Source of the DNA: an uncultured Alphaproteobacteria bacterium
GTDB lineage: Bacteria > Pseudomonadota > Alphaproteobacteria > RF32 > CAG-239
Length of the DNA: 60,521 nt
Reading direction: 5' to 3'
Assembly (NCBI GenBank): GCA_944389095.1
Contig: CALXLC010000032.1
Coordinates: 1 to 60,521, forward strand
Positions 34,795 through 44,077 of the stretch are shown in pieces; the stretch's first letter is position 1; every line of letters begins with the position of its first letter. A program made the position numbers and the translations under genes. The notes under the pieces are model-generated. The model worked only from the letters and a program-made list of their open reading frames with translations, had not been told where the DNA came from and made no database searches.

Positions 34795-35037
34795 ATGTCA
34801 AACAACAAAGAAATGAAGGACTTGTCCCGCGGCGGCCGCCGGTTGGGACAGCAGCTTCACGACCTGAGAATATTCAATCGGTTAAGTATTGAGGAAGTCC
34901 ACGTCAAAACCGGCATACCCACCTGGTGGATAGACGCGATAGAGCTCGGCAACCGCGAACTGAGGCTTGAACATCTTTATGTTCTGGCCAAGTTGTATAA
35001 CCGGAAGGTGGTTATTTCTTTGGAAGACCGAGAATAA
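34795..35037 (+). CDS. Small HTH protein of the four-copy leader family (copy B)
   Basis: XRE-like helix-turn-helix protein of 80 residues. A basic N-terminus (LSRGGRRLGQQLHDLR) leads into a helix-turn-helix (LSIEEVHVKTGIPTWWIDAI, then LGNRELRLEHLYVLAKLY). It ends VVISLEDRE. It differs from copies C and D only at residue 6 (Glu instead of Ala). ATG 34795 follows AAGGAG; an open frame runs further upstream through the leader but lacks a ribosome site there and would cross the terminator hairpin. There is no dimerisation or ligand domain beyond the HTH. Target unknown; autoregulation or RNA binding are possibilities. Confidence 0.85.
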   Translation: MSNNKEMKDLSRGGRRLGQQLHDLRIFNRLSIEEVHVKTGIPTWWIDAIELGNRELRLEHLYVLAKLYNRKVVISLEDRE

Positions 35038-35041
35038 ATAC

Positions 35042-35069
35042 AAAGGCCGGGAAAATTCCCGGCCTTTTT
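35042..35069. terminator. Bidirectional terminator between HTH copy B and transketolase
   Basis: AAAGGCCGGGAA and TTCCCGGCCTTT flank a tiny loop, with T/A tracts for both converging genes. A near-identical stem follows copies C and D. Confidence 0.88.
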
Positions 35070-35083
35070 CAGAAAGCGGCGGA

Positions 35084-37048
35084 TTATTTCAGACAATTTT
35101 TAACAGCGTCAACCACTTCATCGATCGTAATGCCGAAGTATTTGTACAATTCTTCGGCCGGTCCCGAAGCGCCGAAACCGTCCATGCCGATAATATCGCC
35201 GTTTAAGCCGACATATTTTTCCCAGCCGAATTTGGAAGCGGCTTCCACCGCCACCCGGGGACAATTGCCCAAAACCTGCTCCTGATAATCGGGTGTCTGT
35301 GCATCAAAAAGTTCGGTGCAGGGCATGGAAACAACAGCGGTTTCAATACCTTCTTCTTTCAGTTTTTTCATGGCGTCAACAGCCAGAGAAACTTCCGAAC
35401 CGGTAGCGATAATCGTCGCCTGGCGCTTATCCGCGTTTCCGGCGATAACATAACCGCCTTTGGCCGTCAGATTTTCTTTGGCGGACGTCCTCAGCAGCGG
35501 CAGTCCCTGACGGGTTAAGGCCAGCAGGCTGGGTTTGTTGTCGGTTTCAAGAGCCGTTTGCCAGGCCTCGGCGGTCTCCACAACGTCGCAGGGACGGAAG
35601 GTCAGAATATTCGGCATGCAACGGTATGAGGCCAGATGTTCAATGGGCTGATGCGTCGGACCGTCTTCTCCGACACCGATGGAATCATGCGTCAGCACAT
35701 AAATAACGCGGATTCCCATAAGCGCGGCCAAACGCATCGACGGGCGCATATAGTCCGAAAAAACAAAAAACGTGCCGCCGAACGGAATAATACCGCCGTG
35801 CAGGGCCATGCCGTTCATAATGGCGCCCATCGCATGCTCGCGAATGCCGTACATAATGTTGTTGCCGCTATAATCGTCCTTGGTGACGGTTTTGGAAACC
35901 TTGGTCAGGGTCAGGTTAGAGGCCGCCAAATCCGCCGACCCGCCGACAATTTGCGGAATATGCGGAACAATGGCTTCCAGACACATCTGCGAGGCTTTGC
36001 GAGTGGCAACTTTGGTCTTTTCGGCAATTGCCGTTTCTTTAAGAGCATTTAATTCTTTATCCCAGCCGGCGGGAAGGCGACCTTCGATAATGTCACAAAA
36101 ATCTGAACCTTTGCTTTGAGCGCGTTTTTCCCATTCCGAATAGGCCTGTTCGCTGCGGGCCCCCGCCATCCGCCAGGCATTCAGCACTTCTGTCGGAATT
36201 TCAAACGGCGGATAATTCCAGTCCAAAGCCTGTCTCATGGCCGCCAGTTCTTCCGCGCCCAACGGAGAACCGTGACATTTCGACGTGCCGCATTTGGTCG
36301 GAGCGCCGTACCCGATTTTGGTTTTGCAGGCAATCAGGACCGGGCGGTCGGAAGCTCGTGCCGTTTGAATAGCCTGACGGATGGCGTCGTAATCATGGCC
36401 GTCAATCTCCAGCGTATTCCAGCCCACGGCCTGAAAACGCTTAATCTGATCGGTTGAATTGGCATCGGTAACATGACCGTCAATGGTGATATTGTTGTTG
36501 TCCCAAAAAACAACCAGTTTGTTTAATTTCCAATGACCGGCCAGCGAAATCGCTTCTTCCGAAATTCCTTCCATCAGACAGCCGTCCCCGGCAATTACAT
36601 AGGTATAATGGTTGCAGACATCCTCGCCGTATTTGGCGGCCAAAATCCTTTCGGCCAAAGCCATGCCGACGGCGGAACTGATACCCTGTCCCAGCGGTCC
36701 GGTTGTCATGTCAATACCGACCAGATGCCCGTATTCCGGGTGGCCGGCGGTTTTGGCGCCGAGCTGCCGGAAATTTTTAATGTCTTCAAGCGTAATGTCT
36801 TCATAACCCATGAGGTACAGCAGCGAATAAAGCAGCATGGAACCGTGTCCGGCCGACAGAACAAAACGGTCGCGGTCGAACCAGCGCGGATGTTGGGGAC
36901 TGAGCTTGATGAATTCAGAAAAAAGAACCGTGGCGACATCGGCCATTCCCAGCGGCATGCCGGGATGTCCCGATTTGGATTTTTCGATTGCATCCGCAGA
37001 CAAAAAGCGGATAGCGTTAGCCATTTTGGATTCTGAATTTATGTTCAT
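35084..37048 (-). CDS. tkt: Transketolase
   Basis: Thiamine-diphosphate enzyme of 654 residues that moves two-carbon units in the non-oxidative pentose phosphate pathway. N-terminal KSGHPGMPLGMADVATVLF is typical. The cofactor motif starts GDGCLMEGISEEA and ends at FWDNNNITIDGH. The pyrimidine domain has the GIREHAMGAIMNGMALHGG block split by the usual Glu, and THDSIGVGEDGPTHQPIEHL. C-terminal domain complete, so normal length. AGGAG precedes the ATG, and it lies 25 bp after a lipoprotein gene on the same strand. Confidence 0.96.
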   Translation of the reverse strand: MNINSESKMANAIRFLSADAIEKSKSGHPGMPLGMADVATVLFSEFIKLSPQHPRWFDRDRFVLSAGHGSMLLYSLLYLMGYEDITLEDIKNFRQLGAKTAGHPEYGHLVGIDMTTGPLGQGISSAVGMALAERILAAKYGEDVCNHYTYVIAGDGCLMEGISEEAISLAGHWKLNKLVVFWDNNNITIDGHVTDANSTDQIKRFQAVGWNTLEIDGHDYDAIRQAIQTARASDRPVLIACKTKIGYGAPTKCGTSKCHGSPLGAEELAAMRQALDWNYPPFEIPTEVLNAWRMAGARSEQAYSEWEKRAQSKGSDFCDIIEGRLPAGWDKELNALKETAIAEKTKVATRKASQMCLEAIVPHIPQIVGGSADLAASNLTLTKVSKTVTKDDYSGNNIMYGIREHAMGAIMNGMALHGGIIPFGGTFFVFSDYMRPSMRLAALMGIRVIYVLTHDSIGVGEDGPTHQPIEHLASYRCMPNILTFRPCDVVETAEAWQTALETDNKPSLLALTRQGLPLLRTSAKENLTAKGGYVIAGNADKRQATIIATGSEVSLAVDAMKKLKEEGIETAVVSMPCTELFDAQTPDYQEQVLGNCPRVAVEAASKFGWEKYVGLNGDIIGMDGFGASGPAEELYKYFGITIDEVVDAVKNCLK

Positions 37049-37073
37049 AAAACTTCTCCTGTTATTTTTTTAG

Positions 37074-37721
37074 CTAAAGGCTGCATGAACTGCAGGAAGA
37101 TTTTTTCGGCCGCTGTTCGATAATAATCGGCTGATTGTATCCTTCCTCAATATAAACCGTTCTTTCTATAATTTCCGGTTCGTCCTTTCCGGTCTCATCC
37201 GGCAGGGAAGAAGGCTCAAAATCAAAAGCTCGCTGATTATAATTATACTCCGCGCGGGTCAGGTCAATGCCCAGATAAATCGTAAAATCCTCATACCCTT
37301 CATACGGTACCCGGACTTTGACCGGAGCGCCGCTGAATTGCTTGTCAGCCTCATTTTCGGCAATCTCAACCGAGGCGCTGTAGCTTTTTTTGCCCAAAAA
37401 AGCCGGAGGTCCTTCCACCGGGTCGGTATAAAAGCTAAAGTCAACTCTGGTAACGTCCGAAGGGTGCAGGCGTTTAATTCTGAAATGCGGCGTAACTACC
37501 GCTACCCGGCGGCGGATATGGCTGACATTATAACAAAAGACGTCATATCCGGTAAGCTCGATGGCAAATTCATCGCGGTAATTAACCAGCTGAACCTGCC
37601 TGCTTCGGTCCTTGACAATGGAAACCGGCGGACATCCACCGGTTTCCCCGTTGTACAAACCGGAGGAAGAACAGGCTCCGCAAAGCAAAATCAAAAATAA
37701 ATACCAATATTTTTTATGCAT
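37074..37721 (-). CDS. Lipoprotein of unknown function
   Basis: Predicted lipoprotein of 215 residues; the signal peptide ends LLCGAC, with lipidated Cys17. The mature part is a beta-rich domain (YNVSHIRRRVAVVTPHFRIKR, read in two strands; VKVRVPYEGYEDFTIYLGIDL) followed by a Glu/Pro-rich tail ending KKSSCSSCSL, with a CSSC pair at the C-terminus. I do not recognise the family. GAGGA precedes the ATG. It is probably co-transcribed with transketolase. Confidence 0.7.
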   Translation of the reverse strand: MHKKYWYLFLILLCGACSSSGLYNGETGGCPPVSIVKDRSRQVQLVNYRDEFAIELTGYDVFCYNVSHIRRRVAVVTPHFRIKRLHPSDVTRVDFSFYTDPVEGPPAFLGKKSYSASVEIAENEADKQFSGAPVKVRVPYEGYEDFTIYLGIDLTRAEYNYNQRAFDFEPSSLPDETGKDEPEIIERTVYIEEGYNQPIIIEQRPKKSSCSSCSL

Positions 37722-37753
37722 TCGACATCCTCTGCCCGTTACTATAACAGACT

Positions 37754-38890
37754 CTAAGCATTTGTAAATACGGCAGCCAGTTCGCTGTGATTAGAATAAA
37801 CAAACTGGTCGACCATGGTTGCCTCCTCCAGCCGGTATCCTCCTGAAATAAGGATTCCCGCATCCCGGATAAAACTTTGCGGATTGCAGGAAATCGCAAT
37901 AATTTTGCGAGGGCGTTTCAGCCTGTCTGCAGCGGCCAGTTCAAGGCACTGGGCAGCGGCGCCGGCGCGCGGAGGATCAAACAGAACAACGTCAAAAGCC
38001 TCAAGTTCCCCGGCGGTAAAAGGCGATTTGAACAGGTTTTTTTCTACGACCGAAATATTGGGAATCATATTGCGGCGGATGGTCTCGTTAAACCCTTTCA
38101 GCAAAGTCGGGGAAGAATCCGCGGCAGTGATTTTATTTGCTTTGTCGGCGGCCAAAACATAAGAAAAAGTTCCCACCCCGCAAAACAAGTCGGCAATCCG
38201 TCCGCGGTCATTGCCCAGATAATGCAGAACCAGAGAGGTCAGGGCCGCTTCGCCCTCCCGTGACGGCTGCAAAAACGTTCCCGCGGGAATATAAACCTCA
38301 AAGCCCCCGATTCGGATATAAGGTTTGCTTTTTTCCATCAGCGGTTCGGCAAAACCGTCAGGCCTTTTTCGATGAGAGAGGCGGATGATGTCCGGCATCT
38401 GCACCGCGGTTTCAAACAGCGCCATTCTGTGTCCCAGTTCAAATTCGGCGTCAATTTCCAAGACAACGTCAATACCGCCGTCAGTTTCGCAAATCCAGAC
38501 ATCGCCGGATGATAAAAACGATGTTGTCACTTTTTTACCTTTGCGAAGATGCAGAGGTTCGGCACAAAGAACTTCAAGCAGCCGGCGGATATCACCCAAT
38601 GCCGCGTTAAGCCGCGGGGTCAGCAGGGGGCAGGTGTCAATATCGACAAGTTCCGCGCTGTGAAAACGGTTAAATCCGAGTGTCAGGCGGCCTTTTGCGT
38701 AACGAAAAGCCAAACTGGCACGGCGCCGGGTGCCGTCATCCGCAAAAATCGGGGTGCCGAGGCGAAAATCTGCCTGCGGAATTTGCCGCATAAGCGTTTT
38801 AAATGCTTCGTCTTTCCGTTTGCGGTAATCCGAAAGCTCCAGATGGCGCAAGGCGCAGCCGCCGCAGATTCCGGTCAAACGGCAGACCAT
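37754..38890 (-). CDS. RNA (uracil-C5)-methyltransferase, RumA/TrmA type
   Basis: SAM-dependent methyltransferase of 378 residues. Fe-S cluster cysteines at the N-terminus (C3, C9, C12 in GICGGCALRH) and a fourth in DIDTCPLL match the RlmD/RumA group. The SAM site includes IADLFCGVGTFSYVLA. DPPRAGAA and the catalytic cysteine in IAISCNPQSFIRD complete the signature. The N-terminal TRAM domain of E. coli RlmD is missing, as in several alphaproteobacterial forms. The likely substrate is a uridine in 23S rRNA, but tRNA is not excluded. Its start is 2 bp after the diguanylate cyclase stop. Confidence 0.85.
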   Translation of the reverse strand: MVCRLTGICGGCALRHLELSDYRKRKDEAFKTLMRQIPQADFRLGTPIFADDGTRRRASLAFRYAKGRLTLGFNRFHSAELVDIDTCPLLTPRLNAALGDIRRLLEVLCAEPLHLRKGKKVTTSFLSSGDVWICETDGGIDVVLEIDAEFELGHRMALFETAVQMPDIIRLSHRKRPDGFAEPLMEKSKPYIRIGGFEVYIPAGTFLQPSREGEAALTSLVLHYLGNDRGRIADLFCGVGTFSYVLAADKANKITAADSSPTLLKGFNETIRRNMIPNISVVEKNLFKSPFTAGELEAFDVVLFDPPRAGAAAQCLELAAADRLKRPRKIIAISCNPQSFIRDAGILISGGYRLEEATMVDQFVYSNHSELAAVFTNA

Positions 38891-38892
38891 GG

Positions 38893-40614
38893 CTATTCTC
38901 CTTTTTCGCCGGTGGGGCGGGGAGGTTCGATAAAGGTCTGCTCATCGCTTATCCGGCTGGTTTCGATTCCGTCCAGCAACGAGATTTCGGCATTATTTTC
39001 TTTGTCAAAAACCGGATGATGATTTTGGCTTTCGTCCCGGCGGTCGTTTAATCCCTGCTGCTCAAATTCCTGCAGGTCTTTGCGGGTAAAAACTTCGACG
39101 CGGTTGCGGCCGTTTTGCTTTGCCCGGTAAAGGGCTTCGTCCGCCGTTTTGATTAAGGTGTCGATATTGTCGGAAATATCGGAGGACGAAACGCCGACGG
39201 AAACCGTAAATTTCACGGGCTGCCCTTCATCTGAGTAGACCACGGCCTGACTGATGCTTTCGCGCAGGCGGTCGGCCACCCGTTCGGCTTGTTCCGCGGC
39301 AATTGCCGGCAAAAAGATGACAAACTCCTCACCGCCGTAACGGGCGACGATGTCCTTGTCGCGCAAGGCCCGTTCCGCCGTATTGCCGAGTTCGATTAAA
39401 ACTTTGTCCCCCACCTTGTGACCGTATGTGTCGTTGACTTTTTTGAACAAGTCGGCATCCAGCATCAAAACGCTGTACGGCACGTTGTCGCCTTTGGCTT
39501 TCAGAATGAGACGGCTGACCTCGTCTTCAAAATATCGACGGTTATACAGGGAGGTCAGCGGATCGCGGGTCGCCTGATTTTTGAGCAGAGCCTCGCGGTT
39601 TTTGCGGGAGGTAATATCCTGAAAAGCGGTGTAAAGCGCCAGGTTATAATTATAATCAATGATGTTGGCGGAGGCCAGAAGCCAGAACGGAGTTTCTGAA
39701 ATCGGCGTTTTGACCAGAACTTCAAAATCATGGACTTCGCGTTCCTGCTCCAGTCGTTCGTTCAGTAACCGGCGGTTATCCGTATCGGCAAAAAAATCTT
39801 TCAAATGATAACGTTCCAACTCTCCGGGATTAATACCGAAAAGCTTAACCGCATTATTGTTGGCCAAAATGATTTTATCGTCGCCCAGCTGCGAAATGAT
39901 AATCGGAAACGGCGAGGATTTGATAATGTCTTCCACCCGTTGGTTATAGGCTTCCACCTGTTTTTCGGTTTCTTTCAGTTTCCGAACCACAAAATCGCTG
40001 CGGATGATGATAAAGGCCATTGACATCAGCACGTAGTACAATGACGGAATCAAAATAAAACCGAAATGGAAGTCAAATAATTTGACCGCCCACAACAGTG
40101 CGATAACGCTGTTCAGCGCGGCCGCAAGCATATAGCCGCCGTTATTCGGTTCTGACAGTTTTGACCAAAAACCGATGGCAACATAAACAAATCCTGCCAG
40201 CGGAAAGATTAAACGCATGTTGTTGACCATGGCGCCGTCCGGAATAATAAAAACAAAAGCGCCGATAGCCACCAGGCCGAGCAGGCTGATGGTCAGCACC
40301 ACCGGCATCGGCGAGAAGTTGCGGAGCAACAGGTTACTGGCCGCCAGCGCCATAAAAATCATTCCGACCAAAAGCAGCAGGAGTTCCATAAAGATATAAA
40401 AAGTCACTTCGTTTCCGGCGGCATAGGCCTCGGCGGCTTTAACGGCCACGCCTTCGGCGCAGAATTCAAGCGTCAGGCCGATAAACAGCAGCCATGCCGT
40501 TCCGAAGAATTTTTTCACGCTTCCCGCATAAAAGCAGGAAACCAGCAGCAAACCCAGAGAAACCAGCGTCACCAGAAACATGTAATTGTTTGTAAAAACT
40601 TCGGGATTTCCCAT
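38893..40614 (-). CDS. Membrane diguanylate cyclase with PAS domain
   Basis: Protein of 573 residues that should make cyclic di-GMP. About eight N-terminal transmembrane helices (residues 5-215, e.g. YMFLVTLVSLGLLLVSCFYAG) form a sensory module. A PAS domain follows (residues about 235-350), then GGDEF: DPLTSLYNRRYFEDE and an intact active-site RYGGEEFVIFL. RDKD lies five residues before GGEEF, matching the product-inhibition I-site (RxxD). The start at 40614 follows AAGGAG; a TTG at 40629 is less likely. It is in one transcript with the methyltransferase. Confidence 0.9.
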   Translation of the reverse strand: MGNPEVFTNNYMFLVTLVSLGLLLVSCFYAGSVKKFFGTAWLLFIGLTLEFCAEGVAVKAAEAYAAGNEVTFYIFMELLLLLVGMIFMALAASNLLLRNFSPMPVVLTISLLGLVAIGAFVFIIPDGAMVNNMRLIFPLAGFVYVAIGFWSKLSEPNNGGYMLAAALNSVIALLWAVKLFDFHFGFILIPSLYYVLMSMAFIIIRSDFVVRKLKETEKQVEAYNQRVEDIIKSSPFPIIISQLGDDKIILANNNAVKLFGINPGELERYHLKDFFADTDNRRLLNERLEQEREVHDFEVLVKTPISETPFWLLASANIIDYNYNLALYTAFQDITSRKNREALLKNQATRDPLTSLYNRRYFEDEVSRLILKAKGDNVPYSVLMLDADLFKKVNDTYGHKVGDKVLIELGNTAERALRDKDIVARYGGEEFVIFLPAIAAEQAERVADRLRESISQAVVYSDEGQPVKFTVSVGVSSSDISDNIDTLIKTADEALYRAKQNGRNRVEVFTRKDLQEFEQQGLNDRRDESQNHHPVFDKENNAEISLLDGIETSRISDEQTFIEPPRPTGEKGE

Positions 40615-40767
40615 GATAACTCCTTGCAAAAAGCCAAATCTGCCATAACTTTAACGGAAGATTATTAAAATAAACTAAAATTAATTTACATTTTGAAAAA
40701 AATAGATGATTATTTAACTGTTATAAGATAGCCTGTTGCCACAGACGGAATATTCAGGGGAAAAGAC

Positions 40768-41949
40768 ATGGATTACGGGACGCCGGAACATTTTAGCTAT
40801 AAATTGGAGCTCAGGCTGGACAAGCTGCCGGCCAGAGTCTCGGATCGCACAAACTGGAGCTTCCTGCTGCCGGGAATTGTTTTCGGAATTTTACTGTTTT
40901 TGCTTGGCGGTTACGAACTGTTTAACGGGTTCAGGGATTTGGAGAGCGGCCTGAACGAACTGGCGGTTTCCGGGGCGGCCGAATATAAACCGTTGGTGTC
41001 TCCGGTCTTTTTTGATGTTGTCTTTATGGTTGTCGGTCTCGGAATGATAGCGGCCAGCATAGCCTCGTATATCCGTTATAAAAAAATCATTTTTGACGGC
41101 AAAACCGTTTTTATCGGCTGGCGTAAAGTCAGCGGCAAAAAAGTGATTATCCGCGAAAATATCAAAAATTATACCGGCGTGCGGTTCCGGATAGAGTTTT
41201 ATCAACTCGGCTTTTTGAGCAAAAACAGGTATATCATAGAGCTTTATCATAAAGATTCCCAAAAGATTATCCCTCTCTATATTTCCACATCGCCAAAAAA
41301 CATCCGCAAAATCTGGGAATATTATGCCCGGCAACTCGGTCTTCCGGCGTTGGTCAATACCGATGAAGGGCTGATTTCGCGCGAAGTCAAAAATCTGGAT
41401 AAGTCGCTCAAAGAGATGGCTGAGCTCGGGTATGTCATTGACAATTTTGATGCGCATGAAAAGCTGCCGTCCACGGTGGCCTATGTGCGCAAAAAAGACA
41501 AGATTGTTTTGAAAGCCCGCAAAATTGTGTGGGATGCTTACAATATCATTGCCTGGGCGGCAATCATCTCCGCCGGTGCGCTGATTATCCTTGCGGCGCT
41601 TAATCCGCAAATTTTCCTGAGCAATCTTGCTCCGGCGGTTTTTTACGGCGGCTGCGGCGGAATGTTGCTGATTATTGTTTGCGCGGTGTTTGTGCTGTTT
41701 CGCAAGGAAAAGCTGGTGCTGAAAAAACACAAAATCGTCAACACCCACAAATACATGTTGTTTTCTACCAAACACGACGAGATGCCCAAACAGGAAATAG
41801 AAGCGATTGACGTTACCGAAAACCCGCAGACGGGACGTTACTTCGTCTCCATAATTTCCGACAGCAAAACCATCGAATTCGGAGCCAAACTGCCGATAGA
41901 AGATTTGCGCTGGGTTAAACGCTTTTTAATCCACGAGGTAATTAAATAA
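40768..41949 (+). CDS. Membrane protein of unknown function with two repeated TM-pair/beta modules
   Basis: Protein of 393 residues. Two helical hairpins (FLLPGIVFGILLFLLGGYEL with FFDVVFMVVGLGMIAASIAS, and IIAWAAIISAGALIILAAL with GGCGGMLLIIVCAVFVLF) are each followed by a soluble beta-rich segment of about 80-100 residues resembling PH-like bPH modules. Examples are KIIFDGKTVFIGWRKV and KIVNTHKYMLFSTKHDEMP. The internal repetition suggests duplication. Family not recognised. Divergent from the cyclase gene. Confidence 0.65.
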   Translation: MDYGTPEHFSYKLELRLDKLPARVSDRTNWSFLLPGIVFGILLFLLGGYELFNGFRDLESGLNELAVSGAAEYKPLVSPVFFDVVFMVVGLGMIAASIASYIRYKKIIFDGKTVFIGWRKVSGKKVIIRENIKNYTGVRFRIEFYQLGFLSKNRYIIELYHKDSQKIIPLYISTSPKNIRKIWEYYARQLGLPALVNTDEGLISREVKNLDKSLKEMAELGYVIDNFDAHEKLPSTVAYVRKKDKIVLKARKIVWDAYNIIAWAAIISAGALIILAALNPQIFLSNLAPAVFYGGCGGMLLIIVCAVFVLFRKEKLVLKKHKIVNTHKYMLFSTKHDEMPKQEIEAIDVTENPQTGRYFVSIISDSKTIEFGAKLPIEDLRWVKRFLIHEVIK

Positions 41950-42029
41950 TCTTAAATTTAAAATTTTCTTTGCTATATTGTCAGATATAAATTATATATA
42001 GCTTATGTTTATCGGGCGAGGAGATATTG

Positions 42030-42722
42030 ATGAAAAAAGCCGCAAAAAATGAAGAAGACATCAAAAACGACGTGTTTTTGAAAGAAATTGAAGCCGATGT
42101 CAAAAATGACCAGATAAAAAGTCTGTGGGATAAATACGGTCTGGTGATTATTTTGGCGGTCGCCGTGATTCTGACCGCCGCTGTCAGCTTTGAGACTTTC
42201 AAATCGTGGAATGCCAAACGTAATCAGGAACTCTCCAACGCATATGCCGTTGCGGTGTCTTTGCAGTCGCAGGGCCGGACGGCGGAAAGCTTGGATATTT
42301 TGCAGAATTTGGCCAAAAGCAGTCATGGTGTTTATGGCGATGTCGCCAAGCTTCAGATTGCCAACATTTATTTTGAACAGGGCAAAAACACCGAAGCGGC
42401 CGACATTCTGGAACAGATGATTCACAGCCGCCGCGCTAACCAGCAGATGAAGGAGATTGCCACAATCAAATTGGCCTCGTACATGCTGGACAGCGATACG
42501 CCGTCAGATGAAATTACGGCTCTTTTGCAGCCTTTGACTGCCGAAAACGGCAATTGGGCCAATATCGCGCACGAAATGCTGGCCATGCTGGCCATTCGCG
42601 ACGGCGATATGGACAAGGCCAAAAAAGAATATGAGGCTATTCTGAATTCCGATAAAGTCCAGGACAGTCTCAAATCCCGGGCTCAGGATATGGTAACCAT
42701 CATCAGCGACCAAGGTAAATAA
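42030..42722 (+). CDS. YfgM-like TPR protein
   Basis: Protein of 230 residues with one transmembrane helix near residue 35 (YGLVIILAVAVILTAAVSF) and a periplasmic TPR domain (DILQNLAKSSHGVYGDVAKL, then LEQMIHSRRA). It matches the YfgM/TPR_21 group. YfgM in E. coli associates with SecYEG and periplasmic chaperones. GAGGAG precedes the ATG at 42030. The order yfgM-bamB-der is the same as in E. coli. Confidence 0.85.
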   Translation: MKKAAKNEEDIKNDVFLKEIEADVKNDQIKSLWDKYGLVIILAVAVILTAAVSFETFKSWNAKRNQELSNAYAVAVSLQSQGRTAESLDILQNLAKSSHGVYGDVAKLQIANIYFEQGKNTEAADILEQMIHSRRANQQMKEIATIKLASYMLDSDTPSDEITALLQPLTAENGNWANIAHEMLAMLAIRDGDMDKAKKEYEAILNSDKVQDSLKSRAQDMVTIISDQGK

Positions 42723-42733
42723 CGGAGATTTTT

Positions 42734-44065
42734 ATGGCAGGAAAGTTCTACAAACCGGCAGTCATGCTGAGTGCTTTGGCAATCTTGTCCGGTTGCGGTT
42801 TTTGGGGAAAAGACCGGCTGCAGATAGACGGAGAAAGAATTGACGTCATCAAAGAAAGCAGCTCTCTGGCGTCGGATTATGAACCTGGTGAAGTCAAGAT
42901 TAAGCTTCCCGCACCGTATGTCAATCCCCGCTGGTCTCAAAGCGGCGGAAATTCTCTGCACTTAATGGGACACCTGAAAACGGATGAAAAACTGCGCGAA
43001 GTTTGGTCTTCCGGATTCGGTTCCGGTAGTTCCAAGCGCGATTTCTTAATTGCCACGCCGGTCATTGCCAATCATGTTGTCTTCACGATAGATGCCGATG
43101 CCGTCGTAAGCGCCTTCCGGCTTGATGACGGCGGCCGCATTTGGTCAAAACGCCTCAAACCGGCAGTCAAAGGCGACAAGAGCTCATCCATGAAAGGTGC
43201 CGGCCTAGCCGTCGCCAACAAAAAAATTTATGCCACGACCGGATTCGGCGGTATTTTCTGTCTGGACATGGTTACCGGGGAAGAACTTTGGCGCAAAGAC
43301 TATGAAATGCCGTTTCGCATAGCACCGACCGTCAACGGCAACAAATTGTTTGCCCAGACTTTTGATAATATGCTGATAGCCCTGAATGCCGATGACGGCG
43401 ATGAATTATGGAAGGGACGGACAGAGCTGGAGGCGACAACGCTTGTCGGCGGCGCCAGTCCGGCGTATAATCCGGATATGGATGTGGTGATTGCCGCATT
43501 TTCAAACGGCGAATTACGCGCCTTTAAAGCCAGTACCGGAACGCCCCTTTGGGCAGATTTGCTTGTTTCCCGCCAGCGAATGAATTCTCTGGCCAATATT
43601 ACCGCCATCAGAGCCAATCCGATTATAGACGGCGATAAAGTTTTTGCGGTGGGGTATAACAGCATGTTGACGGCCATAGATTTGCGTACCGGAGCCCGGA
43701 TTTGGGAGCGCGAACTCGGCAGCAGCAATCAGCCGTGGGTCGCCGGAGATTATCTCTATGTGCTGACCAACGATTTTGACTTGCTGGCACTCAATAAAAA
43801 CAACGGAAAAATCATCTGGAATACAACAATTCCCCAGGGCGAGGAAGGCGAAAGCAAAACCGGTGTTTTCGGAAGCGGCCCTGTCCTGACCGGAGACCGG
43901 TTGATTGTTGCAACGTCCAACGGATATGTTTTTGCGGTTTCGCCGTATAACGGAAAAATTCTCAGCTACATCACGACGCCTGACGGTGTGGAAACCGCGC
44001 CGGTGATTGCTCAGGGAATGACCGTGTTCAGTACGGCTGACGCCGAACTTCTGGCCTATAAATAA
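42734..44065 (+). CDS. bamB: Outer-membrane assembly lipoprotein BamB
   Basis: Lipoprotein of 443 residues, the beta-propeller component of the Bam complex that inserts outer-membrane barrels. The lipobox LSGC gives lipidated Cys21. Repeated PQQ-type blades follow (VSAFRLDDGGRIWSKRLKP, GIFCLDMVTGEELWRKDYE, LRTGARIWERELGSSNQPW). Length exceeds E. coli BamB (about 390) mainly through a longer N-terminal part. Encoded 11 bp after the yfgM-like gene and 12 bp before der. Confidence 0.93.
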   Translation: MAGKFYKPAVMLSALAILSGCGFWGKDRLQIDGERIDVIKESSSLASDYEPGEVKIKLPAPYVNPRWSQSGGNSLHLMGHLKTDEKLREVWSSGFGSGSSKRDFLIATPVIANHVVFTIDADAVVSAFRLDDGGRIWSKRLKPAVKGDKSSSMKGAGLAVANKKIYATTGFGGIFCLDMVTGEELWRKDYEMPFRIAPTVNGNKLFAQTFDNMLIALNADDGDELWKGRTELEATTLVGGASPAYNPDMDVVIAAFSNGELRAFKASTGTPLWADLLVSRQRMNSLANITAIRANPIIDGDKVFAVGYNSMLTAIDLRTGARIWERELGSSNQPWVAGDYLYVLTNDFDLLALNKNNGKIIWNTTIPQGEEGESKTGVFGSGPVLTGDRLIVATSNGYVFAVSPYNGKILSYITTPDGVETAPVIAQGMTVFSTADAELLAYK

Positions 44066-44077
44066 CAAAGGTGCAAA

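Noticed and set aside
34563..35037. Insertion sequence or MITE explanation for the leader/HTH copies
   Set aside because: No terminal inverted repeats, no target duplication and no transposase; the copies keep functional promoter, RNA pairing and ORF. A mobile origin remains possible but is not shown.
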